Origin: Opitutaceae bacterium
Lineage (GTDB): Bacteria; Verrucomicrobiota; Verrucomicrobiia; Opitutales; Opitutaceae
NCBI GenBank assembly: GCA_016711225.1
Contig: JADJTK010000028.1
Location: forward strand, 1-64,000
Direction of reading: 5' to 3'
Length of the DNA: 64,000 bases
Within the stretch, counting starts at the first letter, position 1. The number at the start of each line of letters is the position of its first letter. Made by a program: the position numbers and the translations under genes. The notes under the pieces were generated by a model, which saw only the letters and a program-made list of their open reading frames with translations, had not been told where the DNA came from and did no database searches. Shown here one piece after another: positions 24,583 to 33,245 of the stretch.

Positions 24583-25167
24583 ATGGATTACACGGCGGAC
24601 AACGTGCGTGCCTATCTGGAGCGAGTGCGGGCGATGCTTGCGACGCTTGATACCGGTGCGGTAGCGGCGGCGGCTGGGGTGTTGCTCGAGGCGTATGCCG
24701 GCGGACGCACCGTTTTTGTTTGTGGCAACGGAGGCAGCGCCTCGACGGCCTCACACATGGCGGCGGATTTGGGCAAGAATACAGTGGCGCCAGGCCGGCC
24801 GCGATTGAGGGTGCTCAGCTTGAACGATAACATGGCTTGGTTCTCGGCCTTGGCCAACGACCTCGGCTATGAGAACGTCTTCGTGGAGCAGATGGAGAAT
24901 CTGCTCCAGCCCGGCGACGTGTTGGTGGCGCTTTCGGCCAGCGGCGACTCGGCGAATGTGGTGCGTGCGGCCGAGTTTGCCCGCGCGCACGGCGGGCGAG
25001 TAGTGGCGCTGGTGGGCTTCACGGGCGGGCGACTGCTCGCGCTGGCCGACGTGGCGGTGCACCTGCGTTGCGACGCCTACGGGCCGGTGGAGGACGGGCA
25101 CCTGATCCTGACCCACGTATTCACTGATGCCATTCGCGCGCGCATCGGCGAGGGGGGCGGCGCATGA
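24583..25167 (+). CDS. gmhA: Sedoheptulose 7-phosphate isomerase
   Basis: 194 residues, the normal length. The SIS-fold phosphate-binding loop CGNGGSASTASHMAADL, then ALSASGDSANVVRAAEFA and the C-terminal GHLILTHVFTDAI are GmhA hallmarks. It converts sedoheptulose 7-phosphate to D-glycero-D-manno-heptose 7-phosphate, the entry step of this operon. Its stop overlaps the epimerase start by ATGA. Confidence 0.92.
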   Translation: MDYTADNVRAYLERVRAMLATLDTGAVAAAAGVLLEAYAGGRTVFVCGNGGSASTASHMAADLGKNTVAPGRPRLRVLSLNDNMAWFSALANDLGYENVFVEQMENLLQPGDVLVALSASGDSANVVRAAEFARAHGGRVVALVGFTGGRLLALADVAVHLRCDAYGPVEDGHLILTHVFTDAIRARIGEGGGA

Positions 25168-26123
25168 AGATCGCTCGAGCGCTGGTCACGGGAGGGGCAG
25201 GCTTTATCGGCAGCCATGTAGTGGAACGATTGCTGGCGGACGGCGTTGCTGTGGTGGTGTTCGATAATTTCTCCACCGGCTACTTGCGCAATCTGGCGGC
25301 GGTGGCCGGCCATGCGAACCTAAGTGTTGTCGAAGGCGATACGCTGGACCGCGGCGCATTGGCGGATGCAATGCAGGGAGCGGATGCGGTCTTTCATCTT
25401 CAGGCGAACGCCGACGTACGTGGCGGCATGCATCACACTCGCGCGGATCTCGAACAGAATACAATCGCGACGTGGAATGTATGCGAGGCGGCCCGGCTAG
25501 CCGGGGCGTGCACGTTGGTGTTTGCCAGCAGCGCGACGGTCTATGGCGAGCCCGCGGTGTTCCCGACTCCGGAGGACGTGCCGCTGGTGCAGACCTCGCT
25601 CTACGGGGCGAGCAAGTTGGCGGGTGAGGCGATGATGCAGGCCTACGCCGAGTATTTTGGCCTGCGGTCGTTGGTGTTTCGCTTCGTCAGCTGCATCGGG
25701 CCGCGCTACAGCCATGGCGTAGTGGTGGATTTTCTGCGCAAGCTACGCGCGGATCCGGCCCGGCTGGAGATCCTCGGCGACGGAGCCCAACGGAAATCGT
25801 TTCTCGATGTACGCGACACCGTGGCGGGGGTGTTTATGGCGCTGGAGCGGTCGACTGAACGAAAGGCGGTGTATAATCTCGGGCATCAGGATAGTGTCGA
25901 TGTACTCACGGTGGCGCGCCTTGTGACGGAGGAGTTGGGGCTGGCGGGAGTGCGGCTGGAGCCGACCGGCGGGGTCCGGGGCTGGCTTGGCGACAGCCCG
26001 GTGGTGCAGCTCGACACCACGCGTATTCGGGCCCTGGGTTGGGCTCCGGTTATTCCGTTGGAGGTGGCGCTGCGGGAAACGGTGCGGGATCTGGTCCGGC
26101 GGGAGGCGGAGCCGGCGAATTGA
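25164..26123 (+). CDS. NAD-dependent nucleotide-sugar epimerase/dehydratase (SDR)
   Basis: 319 residues of an extended SDR: GGAGFIGSHVVERLL for NAD binding, FASSATVYGEP with the catalytic Ser/Thr, and LYGASKLAGE with the Tyr and Lys. C-terminal substrate blocks are SFLDVRDTVAGVF and LDTTRIRALGWAP. The closest style is UDP-glucose 4-epimerase or related heptose-modifying epimerases. As last gene of the GDP-heptose operon it may epimerise GDP-heptose or provide a second sugar; the sequence does not discriminate. Confidence 0.85.
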   Translation: MKIARALVTGGAGFIGSHVVERLLADGVAVVVFDNFSTGYLRNLAAVAGHANLSVVEGDTLDRGALADAMQGADAVFHLQANADVRGGMHHTRADLEQNTIATWNVCEAARLAGACTLVFASSATVYGEPAVFPTPEDVPLVQTSLYGASKLAGEAMMQAYAEYFGLRSLVFRFVSCIGPRYSHGVVVDFLRKLRADPARLEILGDGAQRKSFLDVRDTVAGVFMALERSTERKAVYNLGHQDSVDVLTVARLVTEELGLAGVRLEPTGGVRGWLGDSPVVQLDTTRIRALGWAPVIPLEVALRETVRDLVRREAEPAN

Positions 26124-26134
26124 TCGTTGCTGGG

Positions 26135-26171
26135 CACCCAAGCTGCGAGTCAAAGGCGACCCAGCTGGGTG
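26135..26171. terminator. Possible hairpin between the convergent epimerase and methyltransferase genes
   Basis: CACCCA(A)GCTG and CAGCTGGGTG can pair with one bulged A over a 15-base loop. No T-run is present. It is only suggested by lying between convergent genes. Confidence 0.25.
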
Positions 26172-26237
26172 AGTGGATCCGATCAGCACGGGCTGAAGCC
26201 ACGTGCCACGGGGGCCGGTTACCTCGACGCTGCTGCT

Positions 26238-26948
26238 TCAGGCGCAGGTCGGCAGGCTCAGTGGCTTGATGGCCACGATCTTGATTAGACGCACGGGGCA
26301 GAGCATCGCCGGGCGGCGTTTGCCGAGGAAGATCAAGTTCTTGCCCAAAGGTATGCCAGTCCGAATGATCGGTGCGAAGCCAGCCGCTTTGGCGAAGCCG
26401 CAGAGGCTTCGACCGGTCCACTGGAAGACCAAGGGATGCTTGAGGCGGTGCAGCAGGCGCCGGGTGAGCGGGAAGCCAAAACGCTGGGCCAGCTCCAGCG
26501 GCCAGCTCATGACGGATTCGACGATCACCAGCTTGCCGCCCGGGCGCAGCACCCGCCAGGCTTCCGCCATGGCCCTTCGCACGCGTGCGCGGGTGGTCGG
26601 GAAGTTGGTCTCGGCGAGATGGTGGACCAACATCTGCATGAGCACACAGTCGTGGGCTGCGTCCGCCAGGGGCAGGGCGACGGCGGTGCCGATCTTCAAG
26701 GTTGCGCACGCCGGCAGCGGAATCTGGTTCATCTGGTCGGCGCCGATGTCGACCAGCACGAGTTCCGTGATTGGACCGCAGTCGTAGTTGATCACGCCCC
26801 CGCTGCCGACATCCACGGTGCGGCCATGCAGTTCGCCTTCGAGTGCGCGAGCCGTATGGCGATACGTGTCGATCGTTTCCACCAAGGCATGGTAACCGCC
26901 CCACGAATCGAAATAGTCCGCGTTGTGGCGTTCGTTGGTGGTGGACAT
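26238..26948 (-). CDS. Class I SAM-dependent methyltransferase
   Basis: 236 residues of the Methyltransf_11 type. The SAM loop is TVDVGSGGVINYDCG, the acidic end of beta 2 is LVLVDIGADQ, and VLMQMLVHHLAET and AWRVLRPGGKLVIVESV form motifs II and III. A hydrophobic C-terminal third (WPLELAQRFGFPLTRRLLHR) suggests a lipid or membrane-associated substrate. It lies 19 bp downstream of the polytopic glycosyltransferase on the same strand, so it probably decorates the same glycan. Confidence 0.8.
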   Translation of the reverse strand: MSTTNERHNADYFDSWGGYHALVETIDTYRHTARALEGELHGRTVDVGSGGVINYDCGPITELVLVDIGADQMNQIPLPACATLKIGTAVALPLADAAHDCVLMQMLVHHLAETNFPTTRARVRRAMAEAWRVLRPGGKLVIVESVMSWPLELAQRFGFPLTRRLLHRLKHPLVFQWTGRSLCGFAKAAGFAPIIRTGIPLGKNLIFLGKRRPAMLCPVRLIKIVAIKPLSLPTCA

Positions 26949-26967
26949 GAGAAAATGGGGTGCGCGG

Positions 26968-28791
26968 TTAGAGGGCTGGGGGTGGTGAGGTGAGTAGGCG
27001 GGCGATCTTCAGCACCCGAACAGGGGGCAGGTGGTCATCCGGGATCGTGCTGGGAGTGGTGGCATGGAGAGTCCAACCGGACGGGCAGGGTTCCTTTTCT
27101 TCATAGTAGGGACGCAGCCAAGGCGGGTATTGTTCGATAAAACTTGCACTCGACAACCCGCGCCCGAGTGAACCGCCGAGAATGGCCCAGCCCTCCCGGA
27201 CGAGAGCAGGCGAGGACTCCGGGAAATAGGAGAGCGCGTAGCGTTTGGGGTATTGATAGAGTTGATAGAAGGGTTCGGTACCTGCCGGGATGTAGACTTG
27301 GGCGCCATTGGGGGCGATGGCACCGACCTCGGCGATACCGCGGCGGATGTCGGCCAGTGATCCGGTGAAGAGCCGATGGAAATAGACGGTGCAAGGGTAG
27401 TTCGCGATGGCGAAGGCGACGAGCGCACCCGCGGCGGCGAGGCGGGGCAGGTGGTGGCGGCAGGCGCCAGAGCCGGGCGGGCGGGGGCGGAACCAATGGC
27501 CGAGCGCAAGACCACAGGCCAAGGCGATGCCGAGGTAGCAGGGGTAGATGAAGCGGTGGACCTTGTGGACGTAGGTCAGGGTCAATCTTCCTTCTTCAGT
27601 TTTTGGATATACCCAAAGGAACTCCTGGTAGATGTAGTAAGCCACAAATCCACCTATGACCAACCAGGCGAGTTTCCGCCCCGGGAACTTGAGCCAGGCC
27701 AATAGGGCCATACACGGGGCGAGCAGGATCCAGCTCCAACCATGGATTGGCGTTTGGTAGAGATCACTGAAGTGGCGAGCGGGGAAAAGGCTTTGGCCGA
27801 AAAGTCTGGCGTGGGTGAAAAACTCCGCACAGCCGTCGCGCGGCAGCCACAGGCGCAGCCGCCCGAGATCGAGGAAATGCTCCGTGCGCCACGATTCGAT
27901 ATTGATGGCGTTGCCCTTCATGATCCTCCAGTGCAGCAGCCAATGCCCGGTGAGCCTGTGGTATAAAACGTTTTCCGCGACGAAGACGACAAGGAACCCC
28001 GCGAGCAGCAGTCCGCCGATGATGGAAGCTTGGCGCCACTTTGCCAGGGCGAGGCGCAGGGTGTTGGCATCGCGCATCCAACACAGCGCAAACGGCAGCA
28101 GCAGGGCCCAGGACAGCCCGAGGACCGACGGCAGGAGTTTTGCCAGATAGAGCAGGCCGAAGGTGAGCCCGCTGCCAAGAGCCGCCAATTTCTGGGCGCG
28201 GGCGGAGGACGCTTTGAGGGCCAAGACCAGAAACAGGATCGCGAAACTCAGGAAGAAGAGCTGCGGGATATCAGTGTCGACCCGGGCAGAATAGAGAATA
28301 TGGCCGGGGATCAGACTGAGCACGGCGCCGCTGAATAGTCCGGCCGCAGGGGTGCCCAGTTGGCGCCCGATCAACGCGATCGCCAGGACCGAACCAAGCC
28401 CGCAAGCCATCGACCAAGCGGTGAGTGCATAGACCGAGTTGCCGAAGAGGTGCAGGGCGACGGTGTTGGGGTAGAGGGCGGAGATGCGAAACGCGTACAT
28501 ATCGCCAGGATCGCCTTTCCACTGCTGCCAATCGCGCACGTCCCGGAACTGGGAGATGGAAGAGAGATAGGTTCTACCTGGTTCGTTTGAGGGCAGCGCC
28601 AGCGAGACAAAGGTGTCCTCCTCGCCGTATTGGCGGACGACGCCCACGAAGAACCCGATGCTGAGCACGAGTTTCAGCAGCAGCAGTACGGAGAGTCCTT
28701 GCCAGAATCCGAAGGGGCGAGGGCTCGCCAAAGCCAGTCGCAAGGAGCTAGCGGAAGATGGCGAGCCGGGGCTGGGTAACGGGAGGCTCAA
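26968..28791 (-). CDS. Polytopic membrane glycosyltransferase, GT39/ArnT-like
   Basis: About 607 residues with some ten membrane helices (GLSVLLLLKLVLSIGFFVGVV first) and a soluble C-terminal domain. The first loop has the acidic motif YGEEDTFVSLALP, and YSARVDTDIPQLFFLSF resembles the second loop of PMT/ArnT enzymes, which transfer sugar from polyprenyl phosphate to protein or lipid on the outer face. The start is uncertain: TTG 28791 is the first candidate and the frame is open further upstream, without an ATG before the first helix. It is oriented away from the minor-pilin genes that begin 570 bp to the right. Confidence 0.75.
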   Translation of the reverse strand: MSLPLPSPGSPSSASSLRLALASPRPFGFWQGLSVLLLLKLVLSIGFFVGVVRQYGEEDTFVSLALPSNEPGRTYLSSISQFRDVRDWQQWKGDPGDMYAFRISALYPNTVALHLFGNSVYALTAWSMACGLGSVLAIALIGRQLGTPAAGLFSGAVLSLIPGHILYSARVDTDIPQLFFLSFAILFLVLALKASSARAQKLAALGSGLTFGLLYLAKLLPSVLGLSWALLLPFALCWMRDANTLRLALAKWRQASIIGGLLLAGFLVVFVAENVLYHRLTGHWLLHWRIMKGNAINIESWRTEHFLDLGRLRLWLPRDGCAEFFTHARLFGQSLFPARHFSDLYQTPIHGWSWILLAPCMALLAWLKFPGRKLAWLVIGGFVAYYIYQEFLWVYPKTEEGRLTLTYVHKVHRFIYPCYLGIALACGLALGHWFRPRPPGSGACRHHLPRLAAAGALVAFAIANYPCTVYFHRLFTGSLADIRRGIAEVGAIAPNGAQVYIPAGTEPFYQLYQYPKRYALSYFPESSPALVREGWAILGGSLGRGLSSASFIEQYPPWLRPYYEEKEPCPSGWTLHATTPSTIPDDHLPPVRVLKIARLLTSPPPAL

Positions 28792-29362
28792 TGGAGTGTA
28801 GCGAAAGATGGATAGGGCGTGAAGAGGGTGGTATCCCGGGCAGCCATCAAGAGTCAGCTGCTGCCCGTCCTACCGTGTCCAAGGTTCAAAGAGGGGGCCT
28901 CGGCGAAAAACCACTGCTTCGAGGGAACGCGGGCTCGCGCCACGCTTCTGTCCCGGTAGATGCAAGGCGCGAGTCTTGCCCGGGCAACACAAATTGACAT
29001 CTCCCGGCTTGAGCCAACCGGGGCGATAGCATCCATTTGCAGTGCCGACTCAAGAGAGCGTTTGGGGTATTTGCCCTATAACCTCGCTGGGCCATTGGGC
29101 CCTACCGACCGGGGGCTTCTAATTCACGGGTGACTCTGCCATTCCGACGCCGGATCGAGTATCGTGAAAGCACATGGAACGCTCACCTCTCTGCGCCACT
29201 TTCGCTCGTTTCCTTCACTTCTGGGGCGAGCCGGACACTGGCTCCGATCGGGTTCGGTCCGAGCTTTGACTCATTCTTGAGCAGTCCCGAATCGACAGGC
29301 GACAGCACAAAGATCAATTTCCGCCCCGCCCCCTCATACTCAATTCGGCCCAAGACCCCACG
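28792..29362. other. 571-bp intergenic region between the divergent GT39-like gene and the minor-pilin operon
   Basis: There is no convincing gene. A 78-codon frame at 29130-29366 has no family features and ends in the pilin start. A TTGACA at 28993-28998 has no matching -10 at the right distance. The region should hold the promoters for both directions. Confidence 0.5.
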
Positions 29363-29899
29363 ATGAACACAGCAAAAAGCTTCCGCGGCCTTTGCCCCCG
29401 TCCCCGTATTGTTCTCGATAGCCGGGGTTTCACGTTGGTGGAGGTGATGGTATCCGCGATCGTCTTGGCGATCACGCTGGTGGCGTTTCTCGGCACAGTG
29501 ATTCAGGCCTACCGGATCGATGAGGCAGCGCGTCGCCGGGATCAGGTCCGGGCGGTCGTCCAGTCGTTCGCGGACGATTTTAGTCGTATGACGATCACGA
29601 ATCCTCCCTCCCCATTTTTCCAAGCGAGCATCGCGGCGAGCGGCGCCGGACTTGTCTGGACAGGCAGCACAAATGACGGCTCGGGGTTGAAGTTCCGGCT
29701 TGGTAACGACCTCGCCGCCCCCGAGGTGACGCTGACACGCTGGGTGCAGGATATGAACGAAGCCAGCGGGGTCCCCGATGATGTCCGGGTGAACACCTCG
29801 GGAATCGGGAGGGAGATTGTCTGCCGATTCGAGGCAAGGTGGCGGGTCGATAACCGCGAACAGACTTACACGCTTTGGGTGGTTCGAGCCGATACCTAA
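29363..29899 (+). CDS. Minor prepilin with class III signal (PilV/GspI-like)
   Basis: 178 residues. After a 22-residue basic leader the cleavage site reads SRG/FTLVEVMVSAIVLAITL, with Gly at -1 and Glu at +5, so it is a substrate for prepilin peptidase. The following helix continues into VAFLGTVIQAYRIDEAARRRD. The small C-terminal domain (VTLTRWVQDMNEASG, CRFEARWRVDN) is typical in size for minor pilins or pseudopilins that initiate or cap the fibre. It starts an operon of three such genes (29363-33172). Confidence 0.85.
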   Translation: MNTAKSFRGLCPRPRIVLDSRGFTLVEVMVSAIVLAITLVAFLGTVIQAYRIDEAARRRDQVRAVVQSFADDFSRMTITNPPSPFFQASIAASGAGLVWTGSTNDGSGLKFRLGNDLAAPEVTLTRWVQDMNEASGVPDDVRVNTSGIGREIVCRFEARWRVDNREQTYTLWVVRADT

Positions 29900-29910
29900 T
29901 AATCTCTACC

Positions 29911-31293
29911 ATGAACACAGTCCAATATTCGTCCCAGACGAGGGTCCGCCGTGCCGCGTTCACCTTGGTTGAAGTGCTCATCGCGGCCACGTTGGCCTTG
30001 CTGGTGATCGGGGGCGTGCTGTCGGTCATGTTGATGGCGTACCGCTCGGTCAACAAAACCAAGTTGCTGGATGAGGCCCTCCAGAATACGCGCCAGGTGC
30101 AGGAACATCTTACCCGGGAAGTCGCTATTGCGCTGCACAAGGGCCCGGACGGCACCGATTTGGGCTTTGATTTCGACATTTCCGACGGGGGGGCCCCGGC
30201 ACGTTATGCCAAGTTGACCTACATGGTTCCGATCGGCGATCCGGTTGTGGTTCCAACGTTCACACCGAAATCGGCGCAAAGCATGGTGGTGGTCTGCCCC
30301 CCCGATGTGACTCCTGCTGCCGGTGATGTGGTGATGTTGGGGCTGCCCAACACCAAAGACTACTTGCGGATATTGAATACCGACGACCCAGCGAAGGGTA
30401 CCCAGCGCAATGTGACGTTGAATTTCACGATGTTGATTCAAGAGGCGGCAGCTCTCGCTGGCACGCCCCTGGCTGATTGCAGCGACGTCAGAGAGAATGT
30501 CACCTGGGTGCCGATCTACCGGAAGCGGCAGTACGAGGTCGCCGATCCGGGAGGCGCGAGAATGACCCAGCTGCAGTGGTGGGAAAATGCGAATGATCCG
30601 CTTTCCAGGCAAGTGCTCTCGAGTTCGGTTGCGGCTGATGAGTGGCATCTGTTCGGGCCGGTGATGGAGGGCTCGCCCGCCGCCCCGGTGGACGGAGCGC
30701 TGCTCTGGCGATTCAAGTACTTCGGCGAGGGTTCGAATCTGTTGGCGGGCCGCCGAGATTTCTGGGAGACCAACCCGACGGAGGGGCGCCTGCGCGCCCG
30801 CTCTGGGGACCCCGTCAACCTCAACGGGCCCGGTGGTGATGGGCTCTATACCACCAGTTCTTCGACGACAACCACTTCGATTGCGACGACCTCCACGAGT
30901 TCGACGAGCTCAACAACGACGAGCACGACCAAGTCGACTACGATCGCGACGACCAAATCGACGACGATCAGAACAACCACGCCCACGACTACCCGAGTGA
31001 CGACGAAGTCGACCACGGTCCCCACGACTACCCGAGTGACGACGAAGTCGACCACGGTCCCCACGACCACCCGGGTGACGACCAAGTCGACGACGAAGGT
31101 GACGACGAAGTCGACCTCGACGACCAAAGCCACGACGAAATCGACGACGGCACCCACGACGACGAAGGCCACGACGACCAAAGCGTCCACGGTAGCCACG
31201 ACTTCAAAGTCGACGACCGCCCTCTCGACAACAAAGGCGACGACCACGAAGTCGACGACCGCGCCAACCACTTCCATCCGTGATGATGGTTGA
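29911..31293 (+). CDS. Minor pilin (PilW/GspJ-like) with a mucin-like Thr/Ser/Lys-rich C-terminal stalk
   Basis: 460 residues from ATG 29911. The prepilin signal is RRAA/FTLVEVLIAATLALLVI: Glu is at +5 but the -1 residue is Ala, not Gly. Residues 30-310 form the pilin head (VTWVPIYRKRQYEVAD, LLWRFKYFGEGSNL). From residue 314 to about 455 the chain is almost only Thr, Ser, Lys, Ala, Val and Pro, with tandem TTKSTTVPTTTRV units encoded by 39-bp repeats. Such sequence is a candidate for dense O-glycosylation and would form a rigid stalk. The neighbourhood is rich in lipid-linked glycosyltransferases. The tail ends SIRDDG and has no anchor. The stalk is my inference; the repeat is visible directly. 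Confidence 0.8.
   Translation: MNTVQYSSQTRVRRAAFTLVEVLIAATLALLVIGGVLSVMLMAYRSVNKTKLLDEALQNTRQVQEHLTREVAIALHKGPDGTDLGFDFDISDGGAPARYAKLTYMVPIGDPVVVPTFTPKSAQSMVVVCPPDVTPAAGDVVMLGLPNTKDYLRILNTDDPAKGTQRNVTLNFTMLIQEAAALAGTPLADCSDVRENVTWVPIYRKRQYEVADPGGARMTQLQWWENANDPLSRQVLSSSVAADEWHLFGPVMEGSPAAPVDGALLWRFKYFGEGSNLLAGRRDFWETNPTEGRLRARSGDPVNLNGPGGDGLYTTSSSTTTTSIATTSTSSTSSTTTSTTKSTTIATTKSTTIRTTTPTTTRVTTKSTTVPTTTRVTTKSTTVPTTTRVTTKSTTKVTTKSTSTTKATTKSTTAPTTTKATTTKASTVATTSKSTTALSTTKATTTKSTTAPTTSIRDDG
30982..31098 (+). repeat. Tandem 39-bp repeat, three units, inside the Thr-rich minor pilin
   Basis: CCCACGACTACCCGAGTGAC begins at 30982 and recurs at 31021 and, with two changes, at 31060, an exact 39-bp period (13 codons, TTTRVTTKSTTVP). 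The flanks are degenerate versions. The length is divisible by three, so slippage would change stalk length without breaking the frame. Confidence 0.9.
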
Positions 31294-31327
31294 TCTCCGC
31301 TCCTCCACTTATCGACCCTTTCCTGCC

Positions 31328-33172
31328 ATGAAAAACGGTTCCAAAACAGGTTCGCTGTTGGTCACGATGCTCTTCGTGCTCGCGGTCCTCCTTGTGGTGG
31401 GGTCCATCCTCAGCATGAGCCTCACCTCTTCCCGCCTGTCCGCGCGCAACGAGTTTTTGGCGCGGGGGAGGGTGGTGGGTGAAAGCGAGTTGGAGCATCT
31501 GTTCTATCTGTTCAAGGACCGGTTCAATAGTGGAAGTCTGCCCGGGGCCATACCGGCGGAGCTGGCCGGATTCGTCGACCTTGGGAGTGCTCCGGTTACG
31601 GCCCGTGCGCCCTATTTGGACGCCCATCGCTTGGAGGGGTGGACGGTCCGGCGTTCGATGCAGGCCGGGCTGACGTTTGAAGGCGTCAACCCCGAAACCC
31701 ACGCGAAGGGCAGTACCACATATGTGGATGTCAAGCTCGAGATAACTGCGCCGGATGGAACCACGTGGGCGGGCGCGCGGCCCGTGCGGTATGGGCGCCA
31801 GTTTTCGACTACGGTTTCGACCATCTTCCAGAATTGCATCTTCTATCAGGGCGATTTGGAGATGGCTCCGGGGGGCGACACGGTCATCACGGGAGATATC
31901 GTCTGCAACGGCAGCATTTACATGGGGGCGAACGGCGGTGGTTCCCTCACCCTCATGAAGGACGTCAGCTACTTGGTGGGGCACTATTTCAACTACGATC
32001 CCGTGGCCGGACTGACCACCTACCGCAAGCCCGATACTCCCACCGGTGGCACCTTGACCGCCCCCACTTTCTTCTACAGCGAAGCCCAGCAACTCAAGGT
32101 GATGGACAAGGCGCTGAATTTGTTGAATGGCACGGATCCAGTCGTGATTCAATCGCTGCGTCCCGATCTGTATCCCACCATCAATGATGTCTATCGCTCG
32201 GTGATTGTGCCGCCCCCGACGGCTCTCAACAACAACGAGTATACCACGCCCGGGGCACTGGCCGACGATCCGATCATGGGCGCCCTGCGCATGCACAACC
32301 GCGCTGGCCTGATTGTGACTGTGGACACCGGGGGCGCCTTCACCATCACCAAGGTCCAGACGGATGGAACCACGACTAACGTGACCACTGATATGGCGGG
32401 GATTGTCACCGGAACTAGCACCATGTACGATAAGCGGGAGGGCCGGAATGTTGCGGTGACCGAAATCGACATCGGCGTGCTCAAAGGGCTTGTGGGCAAT
32501 GCGATAGACAATTCTGCCACGATCTACCCCGATTTTAATGGGCTGCTTTATGTGAATCTCAAGACCGGAGATTCGACCAGTCCCTCGGCAGTGCGTTTGA
32601 TCCATGCCGAAGCTACACCCCGCACTGGAACCGATGATCCTGTAATGCACGGGACCCAAGGCTTCTCGGTGGCCACGAATGGAGGCCTCTATGTTAAGGG
32701 AAGTTATAATACGATGGAAAACGACGGGGTCACCCCGATCCCGGCTGGGGCTTCGCCCCCACGTTCGATGTTGATGGGCGACGCCATCACCGTTCTTTCC
32801 TCGGGGTGGGACGATGCCAATTCCAACGCGGGGATTTCGGCCCGGGTGGCGAGCGATAATGTGACTGTCAACGCGGGCATTCTGGTGGGCAATACTGCCG
32901 CCACTGCTAGCGGGTTGAGTGGAGGCGTGCAGAACTTGGTGCGTTACCTCGAAGATTGGGAAGCCCATTCGGTGACGTTCACCGGATCGTTGGGGCGCCT
33001 CTTCGACTCGAAGATGTTCACCCGGGCCTATACGCAGCCCTCCTCGGGGGACATCTATCGGGTTCCGGCGAACCGGACCTTCAATTTCGATGAGGCGCTC
33101 ACCAAGGGTGGTGGCCCTCCGGGCTCGTTAAAGCGAACCGACATTGCACGCGGCCGATTCTACTACTGGTAG
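31328..33172 (+). CDS. Large PilX-like pilus-associated protein
   Basis: 614 residues from ATG 31328, which places a hydrophobic helix right at the N-terminus (TGSLLVTMLFVLAVLLVVGS), followed by SILSMSLTSSRLSARNEFLA. This arrangement, without Glu at +5, resembles PilX/GspK-like minor components. The remaining 550 residues are beta-rich with many Gly/Asp/Asn/Thr (DLEMAPGGDTVITGDIVCNG, SIYMGANGGGSLTL) and look like a repetitive sandwich or solenoid exposed at the fibre tip. It is the third gene of the operon, 35 bp after the Thr-rich pilin. There are no enzymatic motifs. Confidence 0.65.
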   Translation: MKNGSKTGSLLVTMLFVLAVLLVVGSILSMSLTSSRLSARNEFLARGRVVGESELEHLFYLFKDRFNSGSLPGAIPAELAGFVDLGSAPVTARAPYLDAHRLEGWTVRRSMQAGLTFEGVNPETHAKGSTTYVDVKLEITAPDGTTWAGARPVRYGRQFSTTVSTIFQNCIFYQGDLEMAPGGDTVITGDIVCNGSIYMGANGGGSLTLMKDVSYLVGHYFNYDPVAGLTTYRKPDTPTGGTLTAPTFFYSEAQQLKVMDKALNLLNGTDPVVIQSLRPDLYPTINDVYRSVIVPPPTALNNNEYTTPGALADDPIMGALRMHNRAGLIVTVDTGGAFTITKVQTDGTTTNVTTDMAGIVTGTSTMYDKREGRNVAVTEIDIGVLKGLVGNAIDNSATIYPDFNGLLYVNLKTGDSTSPSAVRLIHAEATPRTGTDDPVMHGTQGFSVATNGGLYVKGSYNTMENDGVTPIPAGASPPRSMLMGDAITVLSSGWDDANSNAGISARVASDNVTVNAGILVGNTAATASGLSGGVQNLVRYLEDWEAHSVTFTGSLGRLFDSKMFTRAYTQPSSGDIYRVPANRTFNFDEALTKGGGPPGSLKRTDIARGRFYYW

Positions 33173-33186
33173 GCTCGATTTCTCGA

Positions 33187-33217
33187 GCGGGTTGTGCCCC
33201 TTCGCCGCGCAACCCGC
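33187..33217 (+). terminator. Probable terminator after the minor-pilin operon
   Basis: GCGGGTTG and CAACCCGC pair over a 15-base loop, followed by TTT. It is a weak terminator by T-run length. Confidence 0.45.
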
Positions 33218-33245
33218 TTTGGTCGCTTCCCTTGAGCACGCTAGC

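Noticed and set aside
28993..29028. TTGACA -35 box upstream of the minor-pilin operon
   Set aside because: No -10 element at 16-18 bp.
29130..29366. 78-codon frame before the first minor pilin
   Set aside because: No recognisable features and overlap with the pilin start.
30900..31270. Possible CRISPR array
   Set aside because: The repeats are contiguous with no unique spacers, keep a coding frame, and no cas genes are near.
30846..31277. Val-rich minus-strand frame opposite the Thr-rich stalk
   Set aside because: It is the reverse complement of ACG/ACC-rich repeat codons and has no start or context of its own.
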